A stretch of 17,293 nt of DNA from Nitrospirae bacterium GWC2_56_14 (GTDB lineage: Bacteria > Nitrospirota > UBA9217), in contig MHDY01000199.1 in assembly GCA_001803705.1 (NCBI GenBank), positions 1 through 17,293 on the forward strand, given 5' to 3'. Below, in pieces: positions 6,890 through 16,500 of the stretch. The translations under genes and the position numbers were made by a program. Numbering within the stretch: position 1 is the first letter of the stretch; each line of letters starts with the position of its first letter. Below the pieces are notes generated by a model. The model saw only the letters and a list, made by a program, of their open reading frames with translations. It searched no databases and had not been told where the DNA came from.

Positions 6890-7645
6890 ATGAGACCACT
6901 ATCCAAGACCACAACCAGAATCTGCGGCTATGCAGTCGCTCTTTTGCTCTGCACAACATCATTTGCCGCAGACATCCCATCCAACAAGACCGAAGAGCAG
7001 AAAACACTGTACGCCATCGGGCTTTCCATAGCCCGTTCATTAATAGTTTTCGATCTGACGCCTGCGGAGTTCGAGCACGTTAAGCAGGGCTTGGCGGATG
7101 CCCAAAGCGGTAAAAAAAGTGATGTCGATCTGACTGCCTATAACGCTAAAATTCAGGAACTGGCTAAAGCACGCCGCAAACTTTTGGGTGAAAAACAGGC
7201 CAGCGCAGGCAAGGATTTCCTGGAAAAAGCCACCAAAGAAAAGGGTGCCGTCAAGACCGCCTCGGGCATAGTCTATATTTCGCTTAGCGAAGGCAAGGGC
7301 GAATCACCCAAGGCGGCTGATATCGTAAAAGTCAATTATCGAGGAACGCTGATCGACGGCAAGGAATTTGACAGTTCCTACAAACGCGGAAAACCTCTAG
7401 AGTTCAAGCTCGACAATGTCATCAAATGCTGGACCGAGGGTGTGCAGATGATGAAGCCGGGCGGAAAGGCAAAACTGGTCTGCCCGCCGAACCTGGCCTA
7501 CGGCGAGAATGGAGCCGGAGAGCTGATTTTACCGGGCGCCACCCTGGCGTTTGAAGTAGAGCTGCTGGAGTTCAAACCGACAGCGGCCGCCAAGCCCAGC
7601 CCCCCACCCGCACCTGCAATACCGGCAGCGCCAGAAAAGAAGTGA
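6890..7645 (+). CDS. Exported FKBP-type peptidyl-prolyl cis-trans isomerase (FkpA/Mip-like)
   Basis: A 251-aa protein with a signal peptide (about residues 1-27, cut near SFA/AD). It has a helical N-terminal region typical of Mip/FkpA dimerisation arms (about 33-112) and a full FKBP domain (about 143-228) including VNYRGTLIDGKEFDSSY, Trp181, Tyr204 (LAYGENGAG) and FEVELLEF. A Pro/Ala-rich tail (231-251) follows. These enzymes catalyse proline isomerisation and act as chaperones for periplasmic and outer-membrane proteins. Two cysteines in the domain (Cys180 in IKCWTE, Cys198 in LVCPP) could bind metal or form a disulfide. GGAGGA at 6878-6883 fixes ATG 6890. It lies 27 nt before the SCO gene, suggesting it helps fold the secreted copper or heme proteins encoded around it (inference). 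Confidence 0.93.
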   Translation: MRPLSKTTTRICGYAVALLLCTTSFAADIPSNKTEEQKTLYAIGLSIARSLIVFDLTPAEFEHVKQGLADAQSGKKSDVDLTAYNAKIQELAKARRKLLGEKQASAGKDFLEKATKEKGAVKTASGIVYISLSEGKGESPKAADIVKVNYRGTLIDGKEFDSSYKRGKPLEFKLDNVIKCWTEGVQMMKPGGKAKLVCPPNLAYGENGAGELILPGATLAFEVELLEFKPTAAAKPSPPPAPAIPAAPEKK

Positions 7646-7672
7646 ACTGAATTTAAATGCTAAAGGTGATAG

Positions 7673-8257
7673 ATGAAAAAACAGTTCCCAGCGCTCATCC
7701 CCTTCTTGTTGCTCCTGCTCATGACATGGGTTCTGACTGCCGTCCCGGCCCGCGCCGAAAGCACACGATATAAGCGTACTGTAGAGAAATACAAACTTCC
7801 CGACGTCGTCCTCATTAATCAAAACGGGAAAAAAGTATCTCTCGCTTCTATGTTGAATACTGACCAACCGGTGGTGGTGGATTTTATCTACGGCACCTGC
7901 ACCACCATCTGCCCAGTCCTTTCCGCCGGCTACACCAATCTGCAGAACAGGTTGGCTGCCAGTGGGCAGATGCCACGGCTCATTTCAATCACTATCGATC
8001 CGGAAAACGATTCCCCCAACGTCATGAAAGAGTACCTGAAACGCTATCGCGCCAAACCGGGCTGGGATTTTTACACCGGCAGGCGGGCTGACATCGATGC
8101 CGTGATGAAAGGCTTTAATGCCTACATACCGGACAAGATGTCGCACTACCCGTTGAACCTGATCCGCTCACCAAAAGATGGCTCATGGGTCAGGCTCTTC
8201 GGCATCATGAGTTCCAGCGAATTAATGAAAGAATATCTGCAGGTGTCCGGCAAATGA
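7673..8257 (+). CDS. SCO1/SenC-family copper chaperone / thiol oxidoreductase
   Basis: A 194-aa protein with an N-terminal signal or anchor segment (about residues 6-28, ending ARA) and a thioredoxin-like SCO fold. The copper-binding residues are present: Cys76 and Cys80 in GTCTTICP, and His158 in KMSHYPL. The SITIDPENDSP and FYTGRRADIDAVMKGF stretches are typical of the family. SCO proteins deliver copper to, or reduce cysteines at, the CuA site of cytochrome c oxidase, and related members serve other copper enzymes. No terminal oxidase is encoded here, so the nearby multicopper oxidases are plausible clients (inference). An AAAGGTGAT site precedes ATG 7673, and its stop overlaps the next gene (ATGA, 8254-8257). 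Confidence 0.94.
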   Translation: MKKQFPALIPFLLLLLMTWVLTAVPARAESTRYKRTVEKYKLPDVVLINQNGKKVSLASMLNTDQPVVVDFIYGTCTTICPVLSAGYTNLQNRLAASGQMPRLISITIDPENDSPNVMKEYLKRYRAKPGWDFYTGRRADIDAVMKGFNAYIPDKMSHYPLNLIRSPKDGSWVRLFGIMSSSELMKEYLQVSGK

Positions 8258-9999
8258 AAGAGCTTGGACAAAGCCTGATTCGCAAACAACTACCCAGATT
8301 AGTGACAGCCGCTTTAGCTACCTTGCTTTCCTTTGTCGTTCTGATTTGTGCAGCGCCCTGTCAGGCGGATTCGATTCCGCCTGCCGACCTGCCGCATTCA
8401 GAAATCATGCGCTCGGGCGAGAAGATGTACCGTGACGGGATACTCCCCTCCGGGGCTCCCATGCTGGCTTACATCCGTGGGGATATTGAAGTTGACAGCA
8501 GCGCATTTTCATGTTCCAGCTGTCATCTCCGTGCCGGACTTGGTTCTTTTGAGGGCGGGGTTATCACCCCGCCCACCACTGGAAAGAAACTATACCAGCC
8601 ATATCGTCGTCCCCCATCCCTAGGCGACATCACTGACCAGTCTGGGCGGGTTATTTATGCAAAAACAATAATTGAGCGTCCGGCATACACCCGGGAAAGC
8701 CTGGCAACAGCCATGCGTTTCGGCACTGACCCGGCAGGCCAGGTTTTCAATGATGTCATGCCTCGCTACCCACTTTCAGACCGTGACATGTCGATACTAA
8801 TCAGCTATTTGGGAACGCTCTCTGCCGACCCATCTCCAGGCGCCAGCAGCAGCGAATTCAGGTTTGCCACCGTCATTACCGACGATGTCAGTCAATCAGA
8901 TCGTCTGGCGCTTCTGGCTCCGCTGCAAAAGTTTATCGCCCAGCAAGATCAACAACTGAAAATGTATTCTGATTTCAACAAATTCGGCTATGCCCCGACT
9001 ATAGATATGAAATATGCCTTTCGTAGCGCATCGCTGGACATCTGGGAACTGAAAGGCCCACCGGAATCATGGCAAAAGCAACTTGCTGCCTACAACAACA
9101 ATAAACCGGTTTTTGCTGTTCTTGGGGGTATCTCCAACAGAGATTGGCGCCCTATTCACGATTTCTGCGAAGCCGAGAGACTTCCCTGTCTCTACCCTAT
9201 TACCGATTTTCCTGTTGTTTCAGAGTCCGGATGGTACACATACTATTTCAATAAGGGCTACTTCCAGGAGGGTGACGCGGTTGGCCGCTATATCAACCGC
9301 TTGGAGACTCTCTCCGCAAAAAAAACTATTCTCCAGATTGTACAGGACTCTCCAATTGGCACAGCTCTGGCTAGCGGCTTTCAGAACAGCTGGAACGAAC
9401 TTGAGCACCCAGCTGTGACCACCCTGACACTTTCGGCTGAACAACTTCGAAACCCGTCCGTGCTACACAAACTTCTGAAGAAACATAAACCGGGAGTGCT
9501 GCTGCTTTGGACCGACGCCGAACTACTGCCGCAGCTCCCAAAGCTGATCTCTCTGATCCACCCCGAAGGTATTGTTTTCGTTTCATCCGGCTACTTGGGC
9601 ACTAAAACCGTGTCTGTTCCTGAAAGCGTGCGAGACAAGGTATACATAAGCTACCCCTACCGCCTGACCCCCTATGTCGGTTCACAGGATGGTGGCTTTG
9701 ACGCCAAGGTGCCGATCTTGACAACTTTCAAAGATTTCGGTGACCGCAGAATTACATCACGAAGCACAACTATGCTGAAACAGGCAACTCTGCGCGGATT
9801 AAATTTACTTTACGATGATCTGCACCGTGATCACCTGCTGGACGTCATGAGTATGCAAATGGATTTGACCGTGCGTGATTATGAACGGCTCAGTTTCGGC
9901 CCTGGTCAGCGTTTTGCGTCAAAAGGTTGTTACATTATCCAACTCGGTCAAGGAACGTCCCCCGCCTTGCTACCACGCAGCGAATGGGTTATTCATTAG
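8254..9999 (+). CDS. Cytochrome c fused to a periplasmic solute-binding (receptor-type) domain
   Basis: A 581-aa exported protein. I place the start at ATG 8254, overlapping the SCO stop (ATGA); the frame extends upstream to 8185 but only inside the SCO gene. A signal peptide (about residues 15-39, ending CQA) is followed by a class I c-type cytochrome domain (about 45-200) with one heme site, Cys87-x-x-Cys90-His91 (SCSSCHLRAG), and probable axial Met169 (VMPRYPLSD). The remainder (about 208-581) has alternating strand/helix segments (PVFAVLGGISNRDW, KKTILQIVQDSPIG, VLLLWTDAELL, GIVFVSSGY) resembling type I periplasmic ligand-binding proteins (LivJ/receptor-like fold). No transmembrane or permease part follows. 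Heme plus ligand binding in one chain suggests a redox-coupled sensor or an electron-transfer protein gated by a small ligand. The ligand is unknown. Confidence 0.85.
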   Translation: MKELGQSLIRKQLPRLVTAALATLLSFVVLICAAPCQADSIPPADLPHSEIMRSGEKMYRDGILPSGAPMLAYIRGDIEVDSSAFSCSSCHLRAGLGSFEGGVITPPTTGKKLYQPYRRPPSLGDITDQSGRVIYAKTIIERPAYTRESLATAMRFGTDPAGQVFNDVMPRYPLSDRDMSILISYLGTLSADPSPGASSSEFRFATVITDDVSQSDRLALLAPLQKFIAQQDQQLKMYSDFNKFGYAPTIDMKYAFRSASLDIWELKGPPESWQKQLAAYNNNKPVFAVLGGISNRDWRPIHDFCEAERLPCLYPITDFPVVSESGWYTYYFNKGYFQEGDAVGRYINRLETLSAKKTILQIVQDSPIGTALASGFQNSWNELEHPAVTTLTLSAEQLRNPSVLHKLLKKHKPGVLLLWTDAELLPQLPKLISLIHPEGIVFVSSGYLGTKTVSVPESVRDKVYISYPYRLTPYVGSQDGGFDAKVPILTTFKDFGDRRITSRSTTMLKQATLRGLNLLYDDLHRDHLLDVMSMQMDLTVRDYERLSFGPGQRFASKGCYIIQLGQGTSPALLPRSEWVIH

Positions 10000-10037
10000 G
10001 CGGTAAATATTTGTCAACACACGGCCGCCTGATACAG

Positions 10038-10063
10038 GTGAGATTCAAATCTCAATTTGAGAC
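10038..10063. promoter_or_regulatory. Putative operator/enhancer with three TCTCA half-sites (copy 2)
   Basis: TCTCAA-T-TTGAGA at 10050-10062 is a palindrome with 6-bp arms. A third half-site, TGAGA at 10039-10043, starts exactly 11 bp upstream of the TCTCA at 10050. The core TCTCA-N3-TGAGACAA is shared with 4041-4056. Its centre is 83 bp upstream of the GG of the sigma-54 promoter at 10137-10153, against 74 bp in the other copy, a difference of about one helical turn. A second nested palindrome, GAGAT-TCAA-ATCTC (10040-10053), overlaps it. Confidence 0.65.
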
Positions 10064-10136
10064 AATTTTGTTCCAAAAACAACGACCGGCACAACATCAC
10101 TAATGTAATTTTAACAACATACAAACATGCGTTTTT

Positions 10137-10153
10137 TTGGCATGTAATTTGCT
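10137..10153 (+). promoter_or_regulatory. Sigma-54 (RpoN) promoter
   Basis: TTGGCATGTAATTTGCT matches the -24/-12 consensus (TTGGCACG-N4-TTGCT) at all but one of the conserved positions, with GG at 10139-10140 and GC at 10151-10152 exactly 10 nt apart. Initiation is expected near 10164, giving a ~94-nt leader before ATG 10258. It should drive the small exported protein and the giant multicopper oxidase. A dyad enhancer-like site lies 83 bp upstream. Confidence 0.8.
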
Positions 10154-10257
10154 TTTATACTTATAAAGTCAACAATCAACACCTCAACAGCTTTCCTTCT
10201 TATCAAGTTTTATTAACAATAAACAACTCAGTTAAAATGCCTCAAAAGGAGAACTGC

Positions 10258-10509
10258 ATGAATAACCTGAAACAGAGCTTTATCTTAAATGCCGTCATTA
10301 TGACAGTGTTGCTGCCGTTGACAAGTTTACTGGCAATTGCGGCGCAAAACAAGCCGATGAAGCCAGAATTGGCTGCAAAGAAAGAAATGATCCGCACGCA
10401 AAGGGAACAGCGTCCCACAGACAATCAGCGCAGATCGGCTGCTGAAAAGCTTAAAGCGGAACGGCTCAAAGTATATAAAGCAAAACAGCTGTCAAATACG
10501 TCGAATTAA
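10258..10509 (+). CDS. Small exported basic protein, unknown function
   Basis: An 83-aa protein. The frame is open further upstream (from 10057) but that part crosses the sigma-54 promoter. The start is set at ATG 10258 by an AAAAGGAGA site at 10244-10252. Residues 8-29 form a signal peptide (ILNAVIMTVLLPLTSLLAIAA). The mature ~54 residues are strongly charged and basic, rich in Lys, Arg, Glu, Ala and Gln, without Cys, His clusters or aromatic motifs, and probably helical. I recognise no family. It lies 48 nt before the giant oxidase and is expected to be co-transcribed with it from the sigma-54 promoter. It might be a dedicated accessory or secretion helper for that enzyme, by context only. 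Confidence 0.75.
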   Translation: MNNLKQSFILNAVIMTVLLPLTSLLAIAAQNKPMKPELAAKKEMIRTQREQRPTDNQRRSAAEKLKAERLKVYKAKQLSNTSN

Positions 10510-10545
10510 GAAGCTATTGAGCAAAAATAATTCGAGATGCCTCTT

Positions 10546-10552
10546 AAAGGAG
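10546..10552 (+). promoter_or_regulatory. Ribosome-binding site choosing the start of the giant oxidase
   Basis: AAAGGAG lies 5 nt before ATG 10558. The frame also has an ATG at 10537, but this ribosome site falls between the two, so 10558 is the likely start. Confidence 0.75.
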
Positions 10553-10557
10553 ATATT

Positions 10558-13500
10558 ATGAAAAATCAGAGGGGGTTGAACGTGTGGAGCTATGCGCTGT
10601 TGCTGGCTCTGCTCTCCGTCATAAGTATGCCGCTCATCGCTGGGGCTGCGGCTCTGGTATCTCAAGTGCCGACCGGGCCAAAGGATATTAACGGAAATTG
10701 GGCCACCCCGGATTATTACACGACTGCTAACTGGGCAAACAGCCCGCCGCTAGCAAAATTTGTCGACACCCTTCCCGGACTAGGAAGCACCAAACCAAAC
10801 AATTTGGGTCAGTACCTTCCTGTTGCTGTACCTGACATTACAACCTATCCCGGCACAGACTACTACGAGATCGAACTGGTAGAGTTCACCGAACAGATGC
10901 ACTCTGACCTGACAAACGGCACAAGGCTTCGTGGTTATATTCAAGTCAACAAGGGCACAAATCTCAAGCCTAACACCCTCCCCAGCCAGGGTTTGTGCGG
11001 AGCTGATGGACACCTTTGTACAGCTGCAGACACCGGTGTTGGCCGGGCAAACCGCACACCACACTATCTGGGCGACACCATAGTCGCAGAAAGAGACCGG
11101 CCAGTCCGTCTCAAGTTCACCAACAGACTTCCCGCCGGAACAGCAGGGGACCTATTCATACCAGTTGATACAACTGTCATGGGTGCCGGCCCTGGCCCTG
11201 CCAAAGGTAACGGTGTACGTGGAGAGGGTATCCCATGTGACAATACATCTATAACCAATGCCAACGGATGTGACAGTTATCCTCAAAATCGCGCCACAAT
11301 ACATCTGCACGGTGGCCGTACTCCATGGATCAGTGACGGGACCCCCCATCAGTGGATAACTCCAGTCGAAGAAATTACACCTTTCACCAAAGGCGTCAGC
11401 CTGCAAAATGTACCAGACATGCCCGATCCTGGCGATGGCTCGTCCACCTATTACTACACCAATCAACAGAGTGCGCGATTGATGTTTTATCATGACCATG
11501 CTTTTGGTATAACCCGCCTTAACGTCTATGCCGGTGAAGCAGCAGGGTATCTGATCACCGACCAGTATGAGCAGGATCTTATTTCCCGCGGAATCATTCC
11601 GTCCGACCAGATCCCTCTGGTCATTCAGGACAAGACATTCGTAGATGCAACACCCGTTACCCATCCGGTAACAGGGGAAACTAACTTTCCGAAAATACGC
11701 GTTACCGATCCACTCTGGAACTGGGGCAGTGGCCCAGTTGACGGCAACGGAATACGAGCCCCAAAAACCGGTGACCTCTGGTTGCCGCATGTCTACATGC
11801 CGGCCCAGACTTCCACGGCAGGAACCGGCGGTGTCAACCCGTTTGGCCGCTGGATGTACGGTCCCTGGTTCTATCCGGCCACAGCGGTCGATGTGCCGCC
11901 GCAACCGAACCCATATTATGACCTTAATTGCAGCAGCACTAATCCGTTCATCCTTGCTGAATGCATGACACCCGGACAACCTGAGCAGATACCGGGTACT
12001 CCTAATGTCTCAATGGGAATGGAGGCATTTCAGGACAGCGCTGTTGTTAACGGCACCGTATTTCCGACACTGACAGTTGACCCGCGTGCCTATCGCTTCC
12101 GTATCCTGAACGCCGCCAGCGACCGTTTTTGGAACCTGTCGTTTTATGTAGCTGACAATACGGCTGGAAATGTCAGCCCTGACCCCAGGCTGAACCCTGG
12201 CGCCAATTATGTAGCCGGACGCTCAAACCAGACTGAAGTCAAGATGGCACTGGCATCGGCCGCGCTTTCCGTAGCCAACAACTGGCCCCCTCTCTGGCCT
12301 GTTGACGGTCGTGACGGTGGGGTGCCTGACCCCGGCACCTGTACCGGATCTGGTGATACTCTCTCCTGCCCAAATCTGGGCCCAAGCTTTCTACAGATCG
12401 CTTCCGAAGGTGGATTCTTGCCTAAACCGGTGAAGATTGATCCGCAACCAATCACCTACAACACAGATCCGACCGCCTTCTGGGTAGGGAATGTTGACAA
12501 AATGGGGCTTGCCGTTGGCCCCGCAGAACGTGCGGATGTTATCGTTGATTTCAGCCAGTATGCAGGAAAGACCTTGATCCTCTATAACGACGCTCCGGCA
12601 GCATGGCCGGCACGCGTTGCCGGTTATGATTACTACACCCACGCACCGGATTTGCGTGATTCTGGTGGATTTGGCACGGGAGGCACTTTTGATCCGGCCA
12701 CGGGAGCATGGAGTAACGGTACTGGACCATTGCCGGGTTATGCACCGAACACCCGTACCGTAATGCAGGTTATTGTGCGTGGGTCACTAACTGCAGAGAC
12801 TCCGAATACATACAACTACGTTCAGGCAAACCTGGAAAAAGAATTTACTGCTGCAGCCCCGGCTGGAAAAACCCTTTTCGAACGTTCTCAGGAACCGATC
12901 ATTGTTGGCCAGGTGGCATATAAAGATGCCTACCCTAATTCATATTTCCCGACCAACTTCCCATGGGAAGGGATCAATCAGATTAATGACCAGTTCCTCA
13001 AATTCTATACCCTAGCCGGTGAGCAGGTGGAAGCTGTCGCTGAACCGAAGGGTATTCACGACGAAATGGGCGCTTCCTTTGATCCGGTCTACGGGCGTAT
13101 GAGCGGCAACCTTGCCATGCAGATACCAAACCCGACAACACTTACTGCCAACCTGATTTTGTATGGTTTCTCTGATGTGCCGACTGAAACCATCAAAAAC
13201 TCAATCTCTGCTGATGTTCAAGTTAATGCAGGAGCCAAAACGCTTGCAGATGGCACACAAATCTGGAAGGTTTCACACAACGGTGTTGATACGCACCCGA
13301 TTCATTTCCATATTTTTGACGTTCAGTTGATCAACCGTGTCGGGTGGGATGGACAGATTCTTATGCCTGAACCGAACGAGCTGGGCTGGAAAGACACCGT
13401 TAAGATAAGCCCGCTGGAAGATACCATCGTAGCCGTACGGCCGCGCGCGCCAGCCTTGCCGTTCGGTATCCCCAACAGTATACGGCCACTTAATCCGGCT

Positions 13501-16500
13501 ATACCGATCAATTCAGCAATGGGCTTTAACAGCATTGACCCGACTACCGGCCAGGCATATGTCGCTCCATCTCCATACGCCGCCGGCGTAACCAACATCC
13601 TCTACAACTTTGGCTGGGAGTACGTGTGGCATTGCCATATCCTTAGCCATGAAGAAATGGACATGATGCGGCCGATCGTTCTGGAGTATATTGCCACACC
13701 ACCGCCTGATTTTACCGCAACAGCAACACCTGCTGGTGGCAGCACAATCAACATTGCCTGGATCGATCCGACACCTGTAACTGCCATTCCATTAGACCCG
13801 GAAGCTTATCGTAATTCAGGCAATGAAATTGGCTATAATGTCTGGCGTTCAAACAATGGCGGTGAGTTTGTTAAATTAAATGCTACTGCGCTGAGGGCTA
13901 ACAGTACTACCTATTCAGACACTACCGCAACACCGGGTTCCGCCTACATTTATAAGGTTGAAGCCTTTAATGCCGCTGTAGATGCAACTAATACCTATAT
14001 CGGATCCACGTTCTCTTCAGTTGCAAACGCGTTATCGGTAACAGTAAGTGCCACTAACGGCCCGGCTTTCGTCGCACCAGCCACGGTAAACCTTCAGGCT
14101 ATCGTCGGCACCATTCCTGCTGGCATGTCTGTGACCCAGGTTGCGTTCTACAGCGGCGCAAACTTGGTCGGTTTTGATGCTAATACAACAGCACCTTTCA
14201 CATACAGTTGGACTAACGTACCAAATGGCACATACAATATCACAGCTAAAGTAACCACTAATCTTGGCCTCGTATCTGAATCTGCACCAATTATGGTTAC
14301 TGTTACCGGTGCACTCACTGCCAACTTCACCGCCACCGGCTCAGCCAACGGCGCCGATATCGGTTTCTGTGAAACAGTGACTTTCGCCAGCACATCTACC
14401 GCAACCTCCGGCAGCATTACCGGATACAGCTGGTTGATAAATGGCATTAACTACGCTTCAAACCCTGTGAGCACATCACTGCCATTGGGTGCGAATTCAG
14501 TTGTTTTGGGAATCATCGACAGCGCTACTGGCGAGACAGCTCAGATCACGAAGAATGTGACTACTGTTAACCACAACCCTATTGCATCCGCAGGAGGACC
14601 TTATACTGTTGTCCCAGGTGAAAGCCTGACACTTAACGGATCAGGTACAGACTTACTGGATTCCTGCAATGCAACACCACTGACCTATGCCTGGAACGTC
14701 GACAACAAGGGACCTTACGACTTCTTCACCGCCAATCCGACTATATCCTTCACCACACTTCAGACCGTTCTTGGCGTTGGCACACACACCATGACGTTAA
14801 AAGTAACGGATTCCAATGGAGGAGTGGGAACGGCAACGACAACGCTATCGGTGTATGGCGTATCTCTTACATCTAGTATAGTTTCTCATCAACTACCAGG
14901 AACGCCAGTTTCTTTCACTGCCGCAGCAGCAGGTGGTTCTGGAAACTACGAATACCGGTTCCAACTAAAAACCGGTGCTAGCTGGGCAATCGTCCAGAAT
15001 TTTAGCGCAAATGCTGTCTGGAACTGGAATACAAACACTGTTGCACCAGGAACTTATGAAATTCAAGTAGATGCACGGTCGGTGGGGTCAACTACGATTT
15101 CTTCCAACTCGGTAAGCTACGTTATTGATGAGCTGCTCGCCCTGGCACCTTCACCTTTATCCCCACAGTTTCCTGGGGCAGCAATTAGTTTAACTGCCTT
15201 AGCAGGTGGTCCTGGCAACTTTGAGTACCAATTCTGGCTTCATAACGGCATTGCTTGGAAAAAAGTCCAGGATTTCAGTTCTAATGCCATTTGGAACTGG
15301 AATACAGCTACTGCCGCTCCAGGAACTTACCGGGTTCAGGTGAATGCTCGGGTAGTGGGGACAACAACAAATATTTTCAAACAGGTCAGCTTTGTCATAA
15401 ATGCTCCGCCAGTTGCTACTAATGTCACCCTGACCACTTCTCCTGCTTCACCACAGATTCTGGGAACACCAGTTTCTTTCACTGGAGCAGCAGCCGGTGG
15501 ATCTGGAAACTATGAATACCGGTTCCAACTAAAAACCGGGGCTACCTGGGCAACCGTTCAGAATTTCAGCACAAATGCTGTCTGGAACTGGAATACAAAC
15601 TCAGTTTTACCAGGAACTTACTCCATTCAGGTAGATGCGCGTTCGGTGGGATCAACCGCAACTGTTTCCAGTGTGATCGATTATGTTATTAATATCCCGT
15701 TGACCCTGACTCCCTCTCCTGTTTCTCCACAAATCCAAGGGTCATCGGTGTCTTTCACTTCATTAGCAGATGGTCCTTTTAACTATGAATACCAGTTCTG
15801 GCTTCATAACGGCATCGCTTGGAAAAAAGTCCAGGATTTCAGCGCAAACGCCATTTGGAATTGGAATACAGTTGCTGCCACGCCTGGAACTTACTGGATT
15901 CAAGTGAATGCTCGGGTAGCGGGGACAACCACAAATACTTTCAAACAGGTTAGCTTTGTCATAAATGCTCCGCCAGTTGCTACCAATGTCACCCTGACCA
16001 CTTCTCCTGCTTCACCACGACTTCCCGGAACACAAGTTTTTTTCACTGGCGCTGCAGCAGGCGGAACTGGATTTTATGAATACCAATTCTGGCTCCATAA
16101 CGGCATTGCTTGGAAAAAAGTCCAGGATTTCAGTTCTAATGCCATATGGAACTGGGATACAGCTACCGCCGCTCCAGGAACTTACCGGATTCAGGTGAAT
16201 GCTCGAACAGTGGGTACAACCACAAATACTTTCAAACAGGTCAGCTTTGTCATAAATGCTCCGCCAGTTGCTACCAATGTCACCTTGGCCACTTCTCCTG
16301 CTTCACCACAGCTTTTTGGAACACCAGTTTCTTTCACTGGAACAGCAGCCGGTGGTTCTGGAAACTATGAATACCGGTTCCAACTAAAAACCGGAGCTAC
16401 CTGGGCAACCGTTCAGAATTTCAGCACAAATGCTGTCTGGAACTGGAATACAACCTCAGTTGTACCTGGAACTTACTCCATTCAGGTAGATGCGCGTTCG

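Noticed and set aside
8185..8253. Earlier start for the cytochrome fusion gene
   Set aside because: Would extend 23 residues into the SCO gene and push the signal peptide inward; the ATGA overlap at 8254 gives a normal export signal.
9998..10030. AGGCGG/CCGCCT hairpin after the cytochrome fusion gene
   Set aside because: Only 6 bp of stem with a 21-nt loop and no T-run; not convincing as a terminator.
10057..10257. N-terminal extension of the small protein (150 aa version)
   Set aside because: Begins inside the palindrome and crosses the sigma-54 promoter; the product lacks a signal at its N-terminus, whereas ATG 10258 has a good ribosome site and is followed by a signal peptide.
11152..11979. 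275-aa minus-strand open frame
   Set aside because: Antisense to the oxidase core, which carries intact copper motifs; no domain signature or ribosome site seen.
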